From: Bin87 sp965115825
GTDB taxonomy: Bacteria > Chloroflexota > Dehalococcoidia > Lucifugimonadales > UBA3495
DNA length: 64,000 nucleotides
Assembly: GCA_965115825.1 (NCBI GenBank)
Contig: OZ220464.1
Location: 1,922,001 to 1,986,000 of the forward strand
Direction: 5' to 3'
The translations under genes and the position numbers were made by a program. Within the stretch, counting starts at the first letter, position 1. Every line of letters begins with the position of its first letter. The notes beneath the pieces were generated by a model. That model saw only the letters and a program-made list of their open reading frames with translations, searched no databases and was not told the origin of the DNA. Positions 25,394 through 33,546 of the stretch are shown piece by piece.

Positions 25394-26716
25394 TTATGCG
25401 GGGGATGTGGTGGGTTGGTAGCGGACGGAGTAGCGGCGTTCGCTGATGGTGAAGGCGCTGACGGCGGCGGGGAAGAGTAGGGCGGCGGCGATGGCGAAGG
25501 TGAGGATGTAGTCGCCGGTGAATTCGCGGAGGTAGCCGGCGAGCAGGACGCTGCTGAATCCGCCCAGCTGGTGGAAGAGGAAGGCGACGCCGGATATGGT
25601 GGCGAGGGACTTGAGGCCGTACACTTCGGCGGTGAGGGAGGTGGTCAGGGGCGCGGTGGCGATCCAGGAGAGGCCGGCGACGATGGCGAATATCAGCATT
25701 CCGGCCAGGACGGGGATGCCGGGGAGGATGAGGGAGGCTACCAGGATGACGTAGCCGCAGCCGCGGCAGAAGTACACTGCGGCCAGCCAGTTTTTGCGTC
25801 CGCCGATGCGGTCGGAAATCCAACCGGCGCCGGTGGCGCCGAGGGCGTTGAGGCCGGACATCAGGCCGAAGATGAGGGCCGCCGTCTGGGGGTTGATGCC
25901 TTCTTCTTCGGCCATGGGGACGAAATGGACGGAGAGCATGAAGGTGGTGGAGCCGCAGATGAAGTAGGAGAAGCTCATTTGCCAGATGGGCAAGGATTTG
26001 AAGGCCTGTCGCCAGTTTTCGGCGAACAGGGGCTGCGGAGGAGGCGCGGCGACGCCGGGAGAGCCGGCCGGGCCATTGGGTGGAGCCGGGTCGCCGTCGG
26101 GGGCGAGGCCTTTGCGGGCAGGGTCGTCGTGGAGGAAGGCCAGGGCCAGGGGGATGCCGAGACAGAGGGTCATGAGGCCGAGGACAACCCAGGAGAGTCG
26201 CCAGTCGATGAGGGTGATGAGATAGGCGGCGAAGGGGACGAGGATGAGGCCGCCGAGGGACATGCCGGAGGCGTTGAGTCCGATGACGAGTCCCCGGCGA
26301 CGACGGAACCACTTGCTGAGGGTGGCGCCGGTGTTGGTGAGGGAGGTTCCGCTTTGTCCGACGGCGGAGACTACGCCGAACACGGCGATGAGATACCAGA
26401 CGCTGCCGGTGAGGGCCATGAGCAGGGTGGAGGCGCCGACGATGACGATGCCGGCTATGACTACGATGCGGACGCCGACTCGGTCGAAGAGGTAGCCCAT
26501 GAAGGGCTGGGTTACGCCGTTAAGGAGCGCGCCGAGGGCGGCGGCCCAGGAGACGACGGTGCGGTTCCACTCGAATTCGGCTTCCATGGGGACGACGAAG
26601 GCGCCGAAGGCGTTGCGCGTTCCCATGGTGAGGAAGGCGATGAACATACAGGTGGCGACGACGAACCACCCGTAGAAGAGGCCGGGCCGGGCCGGGTTGG
26701 GATTGCTGGCGGCCAT
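25394..26716 (-). CDS. MFS transporter, OFA/monocarboxylate-type
   Basis: About 440 residues from MAASNPNPARPGLFYGWF; the frame is open further upstream, but this ATG follows a purine-rich GAGAGGGGGAA. The N-terminus GWFVVATCMFIAFLTMGTRNAFGAF and YLFDRVGVRIVVIAG loop are typical of OFA-type MFS carriers of organic acids. Twelve hydrophobic segments; a central cytoplasmic loop rich in Pro/Gly/Ala (GDPAPPNGPAG). The C-terminal 25 or so codons are the source of the 161-bp repeats downstream. Substrate not deducible. Confidence 0.88.
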   Translation of the reverse strand: MAASNPNPARPGLFYGWFVVATCMFIAFLTMGTRNAFGAFVVPMEAEFEWNRTVVSWAAALGALLNGVTQPFMGYLFDRVGVRIVVIAGIVIVGASTLLMALTGSVWYLIAVFGVVSAVGQSGTSLTNTGATLSKWFRRRRGLVIGLNASGMSLGGLILVPFAAYLITLIDWRLSWVVLGLMTLCLGIPLALAFLHDDPARKGLAPDGDPAPPNGPAGSPGVAAPPPQPLFAENWRQAFKSLPIWQMSFSYFICGSTTFMLSVHFVPMAEEEGINPQTAALIFGLMSGLNALGATGAGWISDRIGGRKNWLAAVYFCRGCGYVILVASLILPGIPVLAGMLIFAIVAGLSWIATAPLTTSLTAEVYGLKSLATISGVAFLFHQLGGFSSVLLAGYLREFTGDYILTFAIAAALLFPAAVSAFTISERRYSVRYQPTTSPA

Positions 26717-26842
26717 GATGTGGTGTTCCCCCTCTCCGCGCGGCGCGGGGAATGCCGACCGCGCCGAACTGAACCGGGCCTGATGGACGGCGCGATGGCC
26801 AGTTGGGGGGATTGTATGCCCGTTGGGGGCGGGATGCAATGG

Positions 26843-27429
26843 CTAGGGGTTGACGGGAGGCATGAACTCGCTGAGGCGGAGGGTCAGGTCGGGGAAGGCT
26901 GGTGGGGTGACGGAGCCGTGGGCGGGGATGGTCTGTATGTCGGCGTACTCTGGGCCGGCCGGGTTGAGGCGGACTTGGACTTCGCCGGCGGGGAGGTTGG
27001 CAATCCGGAATTCGGGGATGCCGGCGGCGGCGTAGAGTTTGGATTTGGGGCCGTAGTGGTAGTCGAGGGAGCTGTGGGCTACTTCAATCAGCAGCAGCAC
27101 GTCTTCCGGGGTGGCTGTGGCGACGTGGTAGTCGGGTCGGGGTCGGGGGATGACGAGGTCGGGTTCCGGCATTCCGTAGTCGTCCAGCCGCATGGATCCC
27201 CGGAGGCGGACGATGGCGCGGCCGGCTAAACCGGCTAAAGCGGGAACCAGGAGCATGGTCGGGAGTCGGTGCAGTAGAGATGCCGGTTGCCGATTGGGGC
27301 AATCTGAATTATCTCTCCGGCGAGGAGTGCGATGCGTTCGTCCTGGCGCAGGATGCCGGCGTTGGCCATGGCCATGTACTCTGCCACGGTGAAGAGGCGG
27401 CGGGGGAGTTCGGTTCCGGGCGGCGCCAA
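26843..27429 (-). pseudogene. Uma2-family endonuclease, frameshifted
   Basis: The first part (from 27429) reads RRLFTVAEYMAMANAGIL..ALLAGEIIQIAPIGNRHLYC, the usual Uma2 N-terminus. The frame is then lost near 27245-27265, and the remainder continues in another frame as LLVPALAGLAGRAIVRLRG, MPEPDLVIPRPRPDY, DVLLLIEVAHSSLDY. These are the PD-(D/E)XK-like core of Uma2 (DUF820). A single-base indel would join them into a protein of about 190 residues. It is inactive as read, unless this is an assembly error. Uma2 genes are often multicopy in environmental genomes and of uncertain function. Confidence 0.8.
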
Positions 27430-27443
27430 GGCAGTGGCGGTAG

Positions 27444-27707
27444 TTATGGGGAGGCCTTGGTGGTGGCGGTGAAAGCTTTGGTTTGGCTGTCCTGCGTAAC
27501 TTTGCCTTGCTCCATCAGGCCGCCCAGCACCGAATAGGTGAGGTAGTTGCGCTGGCCGCCGCGGAAGGATGAGCGCAAGCCGAGCGCATTGGCAATCTGT
27601 GAGTTGCCCAAGCCTGATGGGTGGGCGTCGAGCAGCATCAGGATGGCCTGCTCTATGTGGCGCAGGCCTTCCTGGGCCAGCACGTGGGCAGTGGTGTTAT
27701 CGCTCAT
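27444..27707 (-). CDS. Small winged-helix-like protein
   Basis: From the ATG at 27707 (whose first bases overlap the upstream stop): 87 residues, with LAQEGLRHIEQAILMLLDAHPSGLGNSQ, IANALGL, then YLTYSVLGGLMEQGKV. This is a compact helix-turn-helix with a wing, similar to small wHTH proteins found beside restriction and methylase genes. The 4-bp ATGA-type overlap with the zinc-ribbon gene indicates coupled translation. A role in regulation or as an accessory to a modification system is inferred only from the fold and neighbours. Confidence 0.65.
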   Translation of the reverse strand: MSDNTTAHVLAQEGLRHIEQAILMLLDAHPSGLGNSQIANALGLRSSFRGGQRNYLTYSVLGGLMEQGKVTQDSQTKAFTATTKASP

Positions 27708-27991
27708 AGCGAGGGTATCTCCGGCGGGTGGGTGGTGGCAATGTGGTGGTCGACGCAGGCGGTGCAGGTGATGATGTCGCAATCATCTTCTTGACAAGCC
27801 TGGCAAGAGTTGTCGCAAAAGAAGCGGCCGCAATTGGCACAGGTATAACTATACATTGGACATAGCAAGCAGTCGCAGTGCCAGCAGTGTGCTATCGGAT
27901 TGTCGTCGCCGTTTATGTGCGAAGCGTCGCACAACTCGCAGTAAAAGCGGAGTGTGGTTTCTTTTCGGTAGGCGGCTGTATGGGGGTTCAT
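27704..27991 (-). CDS. Small Cys-rich zinc-binding protein
   Basis: A 95-residue protein with repeated Cys pairs: FYCELCDASH, HCWHCDCLLC, YTCANCGRFFC, NSCQACQEDDC and ITCTACVDHH. Together they could bind three or four zinc ions. I do not recognise a named family; B-box/zinc-ribbon-like protein-interaction modules look similar. It overlaps the wHTH gene by 4 bp and follows the HepT/MNT pair by 56 bp, all on the same strand, so it belongs to the same accessory operon. Confidence 0.65.
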   Translation of the reverse strand: MNPHTAAYRKETTLRFYCELCDASHINGDDNPIAHCWHCDCLLCPMYSYTCANCGRFFCDNSCQACQEDDCDIITCTACVDHHIATTHPPEIPSL

Positions 27992-28046
27992 GGCGAAGGG
28001 CTCGCTGGCATTTGGTTGGGGGGAGTTGGCGCACAGTCTATTGTAG

Positions 28047-28433
28047 TCAGGGATTCCCGGTTACGTATCGGGCAAGGTGCGATTGGTATGCGAGCACCGC
28101 GGCCCGGGTTGCCGGGATACTATCTTTCGCAGCCTGCCATACCTGATCACTATCTACCAAATGAGGGCGATGCACCAGGAATGTTCTCATACTGAACAAG
28201 CCGGTCCAGTTGACTTCGGAGATTGCCGCGACATCCTGCTCATCAATAGCCTTCGCTGCGTCGGCGACAAGTCCTATTGCGTGGTAAAGCGCGAAACGGG
28301 CAGTCAGGTCGCCGGCCAAATACAAATCAGCATTGCGCTCGGTAAGTTTGACGACAACGGCGCACCAGTGGGCTACGCGCCCTAACGGGGTTTCGTCCAG
28401 AGGGCCGCGTTCATCCTCGGGTGTAAATAACAT
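28047..28433 (-). CDS. HepT-like HEPN toxin
   Basis: About 128 residues from the ATG at 28433, which has AAGGA about 10 nt upstream (the longer frame would need a TTG). It is all-helical with a SMRTFLVHRP segment, the HEPN RX4-6H ribonuclease motif (R-TFLV-H). It overlaps the MNT nucleotidyltransferase gene by 23 bp, the usual arrangement of HepT/MntA toxin-antitoxin pairs. There the nucleotidyltransferase AMPylates and silences the HEPN RNase. The residues around the motif (LVHRPHLVDSD) depart from the commonest RX4HxY form, with no Tyr three residues after His, which matters because that Tyr is the AMPylation site. Confidence 0.7.
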   Translation of the reverse strand: MLFTPEDERGPLDETPLGRVAHWCAVVVKLTERNADLYLAGDLTARFALYHAIGLVADAAKAIDEQDVAAISEVNWTGLFSMRTFLVHRPHLVDSDQVWQAAKDSIPATRAAVLAYQSHLARYVTGNP

Positions 28434-28791
28434 CCCGCTTTTCCTTGTCCCGTATGGCCCATTGCGCCCCTTCGGCAATGCGCTTTTCCAGGATTTTGCT
28501 ATCGGTTATCCAGACTTTCGAGTCTATCAGCTGCTCCAAATCCGATACTACGTTGAAATGGCGCTCGTTGAAGTGCCATTCGTATTTATCGGAGTCGAAC
28601 TTGACGATGAGGTACAAATCTACATCGGTGAATGGATCCGGTTCGAGCCAAGGGCCCTGACGTGCGGGGGGCCTGGTCTGAACGGTATCAACAGCCATTT
28701 CGTGGACGTTCCATCGCCGGCATATTGCGGCGATTTCGTCTAGTGGCAAGTCTGCTTTGGTCAAAAGAGGTTTGTTTTTGAGGGTAGTCAT
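28411..28791 (-). CDS. MNT-type nucleotidyltransferase antitoxin, degenerate active site
   Basis: A 126-residue protein with the family's N-terminal helix (LDEIAAICRRWNVHEMAV) and the metal-binding DxD within FTDVDLYLIVKF. The normally invariant G-S of the 'LFGSxxR' motif is replaced by a VDTVQTR-like stretch, so catalysis may be lost or altered. The partner HepT gene overlaps its 3' end. Its ATG overlaps the stop of a truncated cytosine methylase. Either it neutralises HepT by binding alone, or it is decaying. Confidence 0.68.
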   Translation of the reverse strand: MTTLKNKPLLTKADLPLDEIAAICRRWNVHEMAVDTVQTRPPARQGPWLEPDPFTDVDLYLIVKFDSDKYEWHFNERHFNVVSDLEQLIDSKVWITDSKILEKRIAEGAQWAIRDKEKRDVIYTRG

Positions 28792-28925
28792 GGCTGGGCC
28801 TCAGGGTCAATGTTGCAAGCGAAGACGCACCGCATACCGAGTTGGGCGGCGGCGATGTGAAAGCCGCCGATGCCACAGAACAGGTCGGCGAACGTTGGCG
28901 GTGGTTTGCCTACTGGGTGGGTCAT
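28788..28925 (-). pseudogene. C5-cytosine DNA methyltransferase, N-terminal fragment
   Basis: A 45-codon frame begins MTHPVGKPPPTFADLFCGIGG and continues FHIAAAQLGMRCVFACNID before a stop. FADLFCGIGGF...G is motif I (SAM binding) of Dcm-type methylases, and the following strand matches motif II. All catalytic motifs (PCQ, ENV, target recognition) are absent. The stop overlaps the start of the MNT gene (ATGA), so the toxin-antitoxin pair seems to have replaced the rest of the gene. Confidence 0.75.
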
Positions 28926-28944
28926 GGTTTGGTATCCGGATGTG

Positions 28945-29232
28945 TTATTTCTGCGCGTCACGATTTTCCGTTACCTGGCGAATGACGGCTTCCAGATCTT
29001 GGGGCGGTAGTTTTACTAATTGATTTACCAAATCAGCGGTTTCCGCAGACGGAGTTTTCTCTTCGTCTATTTTGTCTTGAATGTTCTGGTAATCGTCGGC
29101 CTCCAGATGCGCCTGTTCCTGCTGGGCTACCCGGTTATCGTCGGCTGACGGGAGGTAGGAAGGGTTTATGAGGTTGGGCCAAAATTCCAGTTCCACCTCG
29201 GGATCTTCTCCATACCATGACGGCAAGCTCAT
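28945..29232 (-). CDS. Small acidic protein coupled to Panacea gene
   Basis: A 95-residue protein: MSLPSWYGEDPEVELEFWPN, a polar Gln/Glu/Asp-rich centre, and a C-terminal helix PPQDLEAVIRQVTENRD. It overlaps the stop of the Panacea-domain gene by 4 bp, so translation is coupled. In Panacea (DUF4065) toxin-antitoxin operons the neighbour is usually the toxin. This protein is acidic with no recognisable toxin fold, so it may be the toxin, an accessory factor, or a second antitoxin component. I do not recognise the family. Confidence 0.6.
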   Translation of the reverse strand: MSLPSWYGEDPEVELEFWPNLINPSYLPSADDNRVAQQEQAHLEADDYQNIQDKIDEEKTPSAETADLVNQLVKLPPQDLEAVIRQVTENRDAQK

Positions 29233-29708
29233 GCCTCACCTTCCTTGGCCGTCCTTTCGGCAATCAGATCCGCATAGTAGTCTCGGATGATATGGTTGTA
29301 GATGATTTGACTGCGGGGGTCTCGCTGATGGGTTTGATCCCATGGGGATCCCGCGACGTGGGTCATCATTGATAGCTGGAGGCCGTCCAAGTTGCCGTAC
29401 AGCCGCCAAACGGTGCGGATCAGATTCTCTTCCCGCTCTGAGAAAGTCGCTGGCGGTTCCAGTAGGGGTTCCCGAATCGGGTCTGCCTGATGATGCTTGA
29501 GCGCATGATATACGGCCCTGATGACCGGGCCGTATTGCCATGCCTCAACGGCGTCCTGGAAAAGGGGGCCGTGTCCCAGCCCGAGCATCCAGGCGTGGCA
29601 GAAGTAGGTGAGCTTCTGCACTTGCATGGGTGTGAGGGGGTTTTCGTCGGCGAGGGACAGGCGGATTATTTTGTCTGCGACCGCCAACGCAGTGAGTTGC
29701 GCGCCCAT
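29229..29708 (-). CDS. Panacea/DUF4065 (SocA-like) antitoxin domain protein
   Basis: The start is ATG 29708 with a perfect GGAGGT 7 nt upstream; 159 residues. It shows VADKIIRLSL...LTPMQVQKLTYFCHAWMLGLG, then DAVEAWQYGPVIRAVYHALKHH and the DPI segment. These are the defining blocks of the Panacea domain of SocA-like antitoxins, which neutralise diverse toxins encoded next door. A 4-bp overlap connects it to the small acidic gene. It stands at the head of a minus-strand accessory operon that runs to the Uma2 remnant. Confidence 0.82.
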   Translation of the reverse strand: MGAQLTALAVADKIIRLSLADENPLTPMQVQKLTYFCHAWMLGLGHGPLFQDAVEAWQYGPVIRAVYHALKHHQADPIREPLLEPPATFSEREENLIRTVWRLYGNLDGLQLSMMTHVAGSPWDQTHQRDPRSQIIYNHIIRDYYADLIAERTAKEGEA

Positions 29709-29838
29709 TAAGGCACCTCCGATAGAGCGAGGCGGGCTAGCGTTGCGCGCCGCCAAGCCTGTTGCGCAAGCTTACCATGATTGTCGGGCGATTTTTGCGG
29801 ATGTTATGTGATTAAGGCCGGCGGGATAGCGTTGGTTT

Positions 29839-30552
29839 TTATTCCGGGAGGAGGGACTCTTCGTCGAGTTCGTACCAGAATACCTGGCCGGAATCTATGA
29901 TTGGGATGATTCGCCGGTCGTTTTTCACGGAGGCTACTACCGGAGTAGCGGGGCGGCCGGTGAAGCGGGTGAGGTAGCCGGCGTTGCGGATGGCGCGGTT
30001 GGTGTCGCGCTGGTCTGCGGTGAAGGAGGTTTCTACCGCGATGTAGTGCAGGGCGCCCTCTGCGTTGGCGGCTGCGATGATCAGGTCGGCTCTGCGGAAG
30101 CTGCGCAGGTCTCCCGGGGCAATGCCGGTCAGATCCTGGTTACGGTAAAGGTCGATCAGGTCGGCTCCCTGGAGCTGACGCTGGTAACGAAGTCCGAGAT
30201 CCTCCGCGATTAAGGATGCTTGGTTCAGGGTGACCGTGATGGTGCCTACGTTCTTAAGCCATGTGAGGTCATTCGCCATTTGGTTAAAGCGGCGGTCGAC
30301 GCGCTCGGTTAGTCGGTCGACGCGCTCGGTTAGTTGGGCGAGCTGCTCTGCGATCTGGTCGACGCGCTCGGTTAGTCGGTCGACGCGCTCGGTTAGTCGG
30401 TCGACGCGCTCGGTTAGTCGGGCCATGGTTTGCGGCAGTTCCAGCAGTTCCCGCGTCAGTACGCGGGAGCGCACGGCTGCCATTAAGTGCGGGTTTGCGT
30501 CGAGGGTCTGCATCAGACGCTCGACGGCGCGGATGTCGTCGGTGGTGGCCAT
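29839..30552 (-). CDS. Coiled-coil protein with PD-(D/E)XK-like C-terminus
   Basis: A 237-residue protein. Residues about 45-90 are exact heptads (LTERVDR repeated six times, interrupted once by QIAEQLAQ), a leucine-rich coiled coil that also appears as a 21-bp repeat in the DNA. The C-terminal half has SFRRADLIIAAAN..HYIAVETSFTADQRD, a D...ExS pattern like PD-(D/E)XK nucleases with a Ser in place of the Lys. Related coiled-coil/DUF-type proteins occur in many environmental genomes; function is unknown. The heptad repeats may vary in number between strains by slippage. Confidence 0.65.
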   Translation of the reverse strand: MATTDDIRAVERLMQTLDANPHLMAAVRSRVLTRELLELPQTMARLTERVDRLTERVDRLTERVDQIAEQLAQLTERVDRLTERVDRRFNQMANDLTWLKNVGTITVTLNQASLIAEDLGLRYQRQLQGADLIDLYRNQDLTGIAPGDLRSFRRADLIIAAANAEGALHYIAVETSFTADQRDTNRAIRNAGYLTRFTGRPATPVVASVKNDRRIIPIIDSGQVFWYELDEESLLPE

Positions 30553-30619
30553 TGGTGCGCTCCCGGTGGGGGGATCTGGGTGGCTTAATTGTAGCAGAGG
30601 GTGGCGGCCGTTGGGGTGG

Positions 30620-32125
30620 CTAGGTGTCTTTCAGGGCGAGGGCGTCCTGGCCGGCACTGCTGCCGGCCAGTCGTCCGAAGACCATGCCGGCGCTGAGGCC
30701 GCTGCCGCCGGGGTAGTTGTGGTAGAACAGTCCGCCTACCATCTCGCCGGCGGCGTACAGGCCGGGGATTGGATCCTGGGCGTTGGTTACTACCTGGCCG
30801 CGGTTGTTGACTTTGACGCCGCCGAAGGTGAAGGTGATGCCGGTGGTGACGGCCCAGCCGCGGTAGGGCGGGGTGTCGATGGTCTCGGCCCAGTTGGTTT
30901 TGTCCACGGCGAGGCCTTCGGTGCGGCGGCCATCTTTGACGGTGGCGTTGTAGGGTATGTCGGTGCGGACGGCGGCGTTGTATTCTGCAACGGTGCGGGC
31001 GAGGCCTTGCGGGTCGATGTCCAGCATACGGGCCAGTTCTTCAATGGAGTTGGCTTCGGCGGTGGTGGCCTGGGGGATCCAGTATTCATCGCGCAGGAGG
31101 TGTTTCACTTTGTCGTCGAAGATCTGGAAGCAGAGGCCCTGGGGTTGGTTCATGAGCGCGCGCCCGTAGGTTACGTAGGTGTAGTTGCGGAAGTCGGCGC
31201 CTTCGTCGAGGAAGCGCTGGCCGTTGATGTTGACCATGAGGCCGAAGGGATAGGAGTGTTTCTGGAAGAGCTCGGTGACGGTGCGGTCGCCGAAGGCGGG
31301 GGCGTTCAGATCCCAGGCGACGGCGTGGCAGGATGACCAGTGGCCGTAGCTTTGGGCGCCTACGTCCAGGGCCATTTTGATGCCGTCGCCGGTGTTGTAG
31401 GGGATGCCGCGGACTTTGACGGTTTCCCAGCCGGGGCCGAGGTATCGGCAGCGCATCTCGGCGTTGGACTCGAAGCCGCCGGCGGCGAGGACGACGGAGC
31501 GGGCGGCGATGTCTTCGAATCCGTCGGGGCCTTTGACTTTCAGGCCGGCGACGCGGCCGGTTTGGTCCTGGATGAGGGATACGCCTTCGGTGGAGTAGCG
31601 GACTGCCACGCCCAGGCGCTGGCAGACGTCAAACTGCTGGTCGGAGAGGCCTTTGCCGGCGCCGACGGCTTCTACTACGAGGCCGCCCCAGAAGCGGAAC
31701 TTGTCGCCGTCGCGGAAGGCCTGGCGTCCGAAGGAGAGAACGAAGCGGACGCCGTGTTCTTGCAGCCACTTCATGGTGGGATAGGATTGGCTGACGAGGA
31801 TTTCGGCCAGTTCGGGGTCGGAGAGGCCGTGGGTGACGCGCATCATGTCGTCATAGAACTGGTTTTCGGTGTACTGGCCAACCTCGATGGAGTTGGCCTC
31901 GGTTTCGGACATATCGGGGATGAGGGCTTTGATGTCGTCGAGGCCGTTGTAGGCGAAGCGGATGATGCCGCCGGTGAAGTAGGTATTGCCGCCGCGGAAG
32001 TATTCGGGGGCTTTTTCCACGACCAGGACGGATTGGGTCTGCTCGCGGGCGGCGATGGCGGCGGAGAGGGCGGCGTTGCCGGCGCCCACGATGATTACGT
32101 CATAAACGGTGTCGTTAGCAGGCAA
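30620..32125 (-). CDS. FAD-dependent tricarballylate dehydrogenase-like flavoprotein
   Basis: Translation probably begins at TTG 32125, with GGAGG 7 nt upstream; a longer frame to 32224 adds a proline-rich non-conserved stretch. About 501 residues: the FAD-binding Rossmann motif YDVIIVGAGNAALSAAIAA at the very start, VVEKAPEYFRGGNTYFTGG next, then a capping domain, and TGITFTFGGVKVNNRGQV with GLYAAGEMVGGLFYHNYPGGSGLSAG at the end. This is the fumarate-reductase/KsdD flavoprotein fold; the wording of the N-terminal motifs is closest to TcuA-type enzymes. No TcuB partner is adjacent, so the substrate (tricarballylate, a steroid, or another organic acid) stays open. Confidence 0.85.
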   Translation of the reverse strand: MPANDTVYDVIIVGAGNAALSAAIAAREQTQSVLVVEKAPEYFRGGNTYFTGGIIRFAYNGLDDIKALIPDMSETEANSIEVGQYTENQFYDDMMRVTHGLSDPELAEILVSQSYPTMKWLQEHGVRFVLSFGRQAFRDGDKFRFWGGLVVEAVGAGKGLSDQQFDVCQRLGVAVRYSTEGVSLIQDQTGRVAGLKVKGPDGFEDIAARSVVLAAGGFESNAEMRCRYLGPGWETVKVRGIPYNTGDGIKMALDVGAQSYGHWSSCHAVAWDLNAPAFGDRTVTELFQKHSYPFGLMVNINGQRFLDEGADFRNYTYVTYGRALMNQPQGLCFQIFDDKVKHLLRDEYWIPQATTAEANSIEELARMLDIDPQGLARTVAEYNAAVRTDIPYNATVKDGRRTEGLAVDKTNWAETIDTPPYRGWAVTTGITFTFGGVKVNNRGQVVTNAQDPIPGLYAAGEMVGGLFYHNYPGGSGLSAGMVFGRLAGSSAGQDALALKDT

Positions 32126-32302
32126 GGGATGGCCTCCGTAGCGCCGGCCGGCGGGCGGCGTGGGTAAGTAGGGCCACGCTGGCGTCGGGGTCGGCCGGGC
32201 GGAATTTGACAGGGATGATACCACAGCGGGCGGGGCGGGCCGACGGGCGCGGTTACGGGGCGTTGGGCCTAGCGCGTCTGCAAGGCCGGCGCGGGGCGGG
32301 GG

Positions 32303-33466
32303 TTATAGGGGTTCGGTTCCCTCGCTCAGGATGGAGAGGTATTCGTGGTAGGAGAAGAGGCGGTTGCGCCGTTGGCCGGTCAGCTCGCGGAGGATGCCGA
32401 GTTCGACCAGGAGATACATGGCCGCGGAAGTAGTCGGAAATGTTAAACCAGCGTTCTCCGCCACGCTGGAAATAGACTGCAACGGGCGCGACGTCAATCT
32501 TTCATGTACCCGTAGGGCGGAGCCGGCGCGCCGTCCGGTTTGCCGTATCCGCTCGCGGTCGGCGGAGAACAGCTGTAAAAGCCTCTGGGATGTAGCGAAC
32601 GCTCCGTCTGCCGTTTCTCGTATTCCTTCCAGGAAAAAGTCAAGCCAATCTTCCCAATCTCCGGTACGTCGTACCGTATTCAGTAGCTCGTAATAGTCAG
32701 AACGGTGTTTCTTGAAGAAAAGGCTCAAGTACAGCAGAGGCTCCCGCAACACGCCGGCTTCGCAAAGTAGAAAGGTGATAAGCAATCGTCCAGCGCGTCC
32801 GTTGCCGTCGAGGAATGGGTGGATGGTTTCAAACTGCACGTGCGCCAGGCCTGCCCGCACCAGAGCAGGCAGGCCGTCTTCGGTAGCGTGCAGAAACCGT
32901 TCCAACTGACCCATACAGTCAGGCACTGCGGCGGGTGGCGGTGGGACGTAAGTGGCATTGCCGGGACGTCGGCCGCCAATCCAGCTCTGGGATGTGCGAA
33001 ACTGGCCGGGGTTCAGCGAGCTGCCGCGACCACCGGATAGCAGTATTTCGTGGATTTCTCGAATCAGTCGGTTTGACAGCGGAAAGCCGCTGCGCAGTCG
33101 TTCCAGACCGTGATCCATGGCTGCGACGTAATTGGATACTTCCACCACGTCGCTGATTGGGGCGCCGGGAGCGTCGTCAACCTCAAAAGCTAACAGGTCG
33201 GATAGCGATGACTGGGTTCCTTCGATTTGCGAAGACAGCACCGCTTCCTTGCGCACGTAGGCGTAGATGAAAAGAGTAGGGTTTGGCAACAGGACTGAGA
33301 TCCCGTCCAGTCGGCCCAACGCGATGGTAGCGGCCTCCAGGGATTGCTGTAGGGTTCCCTCTAAGGCCAGAGGAGGGAGCGGAGGTAGGGGAGACGGAAT
33401 AAAAGCGCGGATTTCCTCTCCGCCGGATACGGAGACCGCGTACTGGCCGATCGTTTCACGGTGCAT
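32303..33466 (-). CDS. Fic-family AMP transferase with N-terminal inhibitory motif
   Basis: A 387-residue class II Fic protein. Residues about 75-85 hold SSQIEGTQS, the (S/T)xxxE(G/N) inhibitory helix that blocks ATP. The centre has HPFLDGNGRAGRLL, the full HxFx(D/E)GNGRxxR active site. The C-terminus holds a winged helix (SAALRVHERLTSRPLQSI...). Fic enzymes AMPylate proteins. Solitary, self-inhibited ones of this type are common in free-living bacteria. An AATCATAATA inverted repeat just upstream suggests DNA-binding autoregulation through the winged helix. Confidence 0.92.
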   Translation of the reverse strand: MHRETIGQYAVSVSGGEEIRAFIPSPLPPLPPLALEGTLQQSLEAATIALGRLDGISVLLPNPTLFIYAYVRKEAVLSSQIEGTQSSLSDLLAFEVDDAPGAPISDVVEVSNYVAAMDHGLERLRSGFPLSNRLIREIHEILLSGGRGSSLNPGQFRTSQSWIGGRRPGNATYVPPPPAAVPDCMGQLERFLHATEDGLPALVRAGLAHVQFETIHPFLDGNGRAGRLLITFLLCEAGVLREPLLYLSLFFKKHRSDYYELLNTVRRTGDWEDWLDFFLEGIRETADGAFATSQRLLQLFSADRERIRQTGRRAGSALRVHERLTSRPLQSISSVAENAGLTFPTTSAAMYLLVELGILRELTGQRRNRLFSYHEYLSILSEGTEPL

Positions 33467-33494
33467 AGCTACGGAGATCCCGGCAAATTTCGCA

Positions 33495-33546
33495 AATCAT
33501 AATAGCCTGACCGGTTATTATGATTTAGCCCGTAAATCTTAATAAC
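33495..33546. promoter_or_regulatory. Operator-like inverted repeat upstream of fic
   Basis: AATCATAATA (33495-33504) and TATTATGATT (33516-33525) are perfect 10-bp arms. A third half-like AATCTTAATAA lies at about 33536-33546. The pair sits 29 bp upstream of the fic start, in otherwise GC-rich DNA. Confidence 0.55.
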
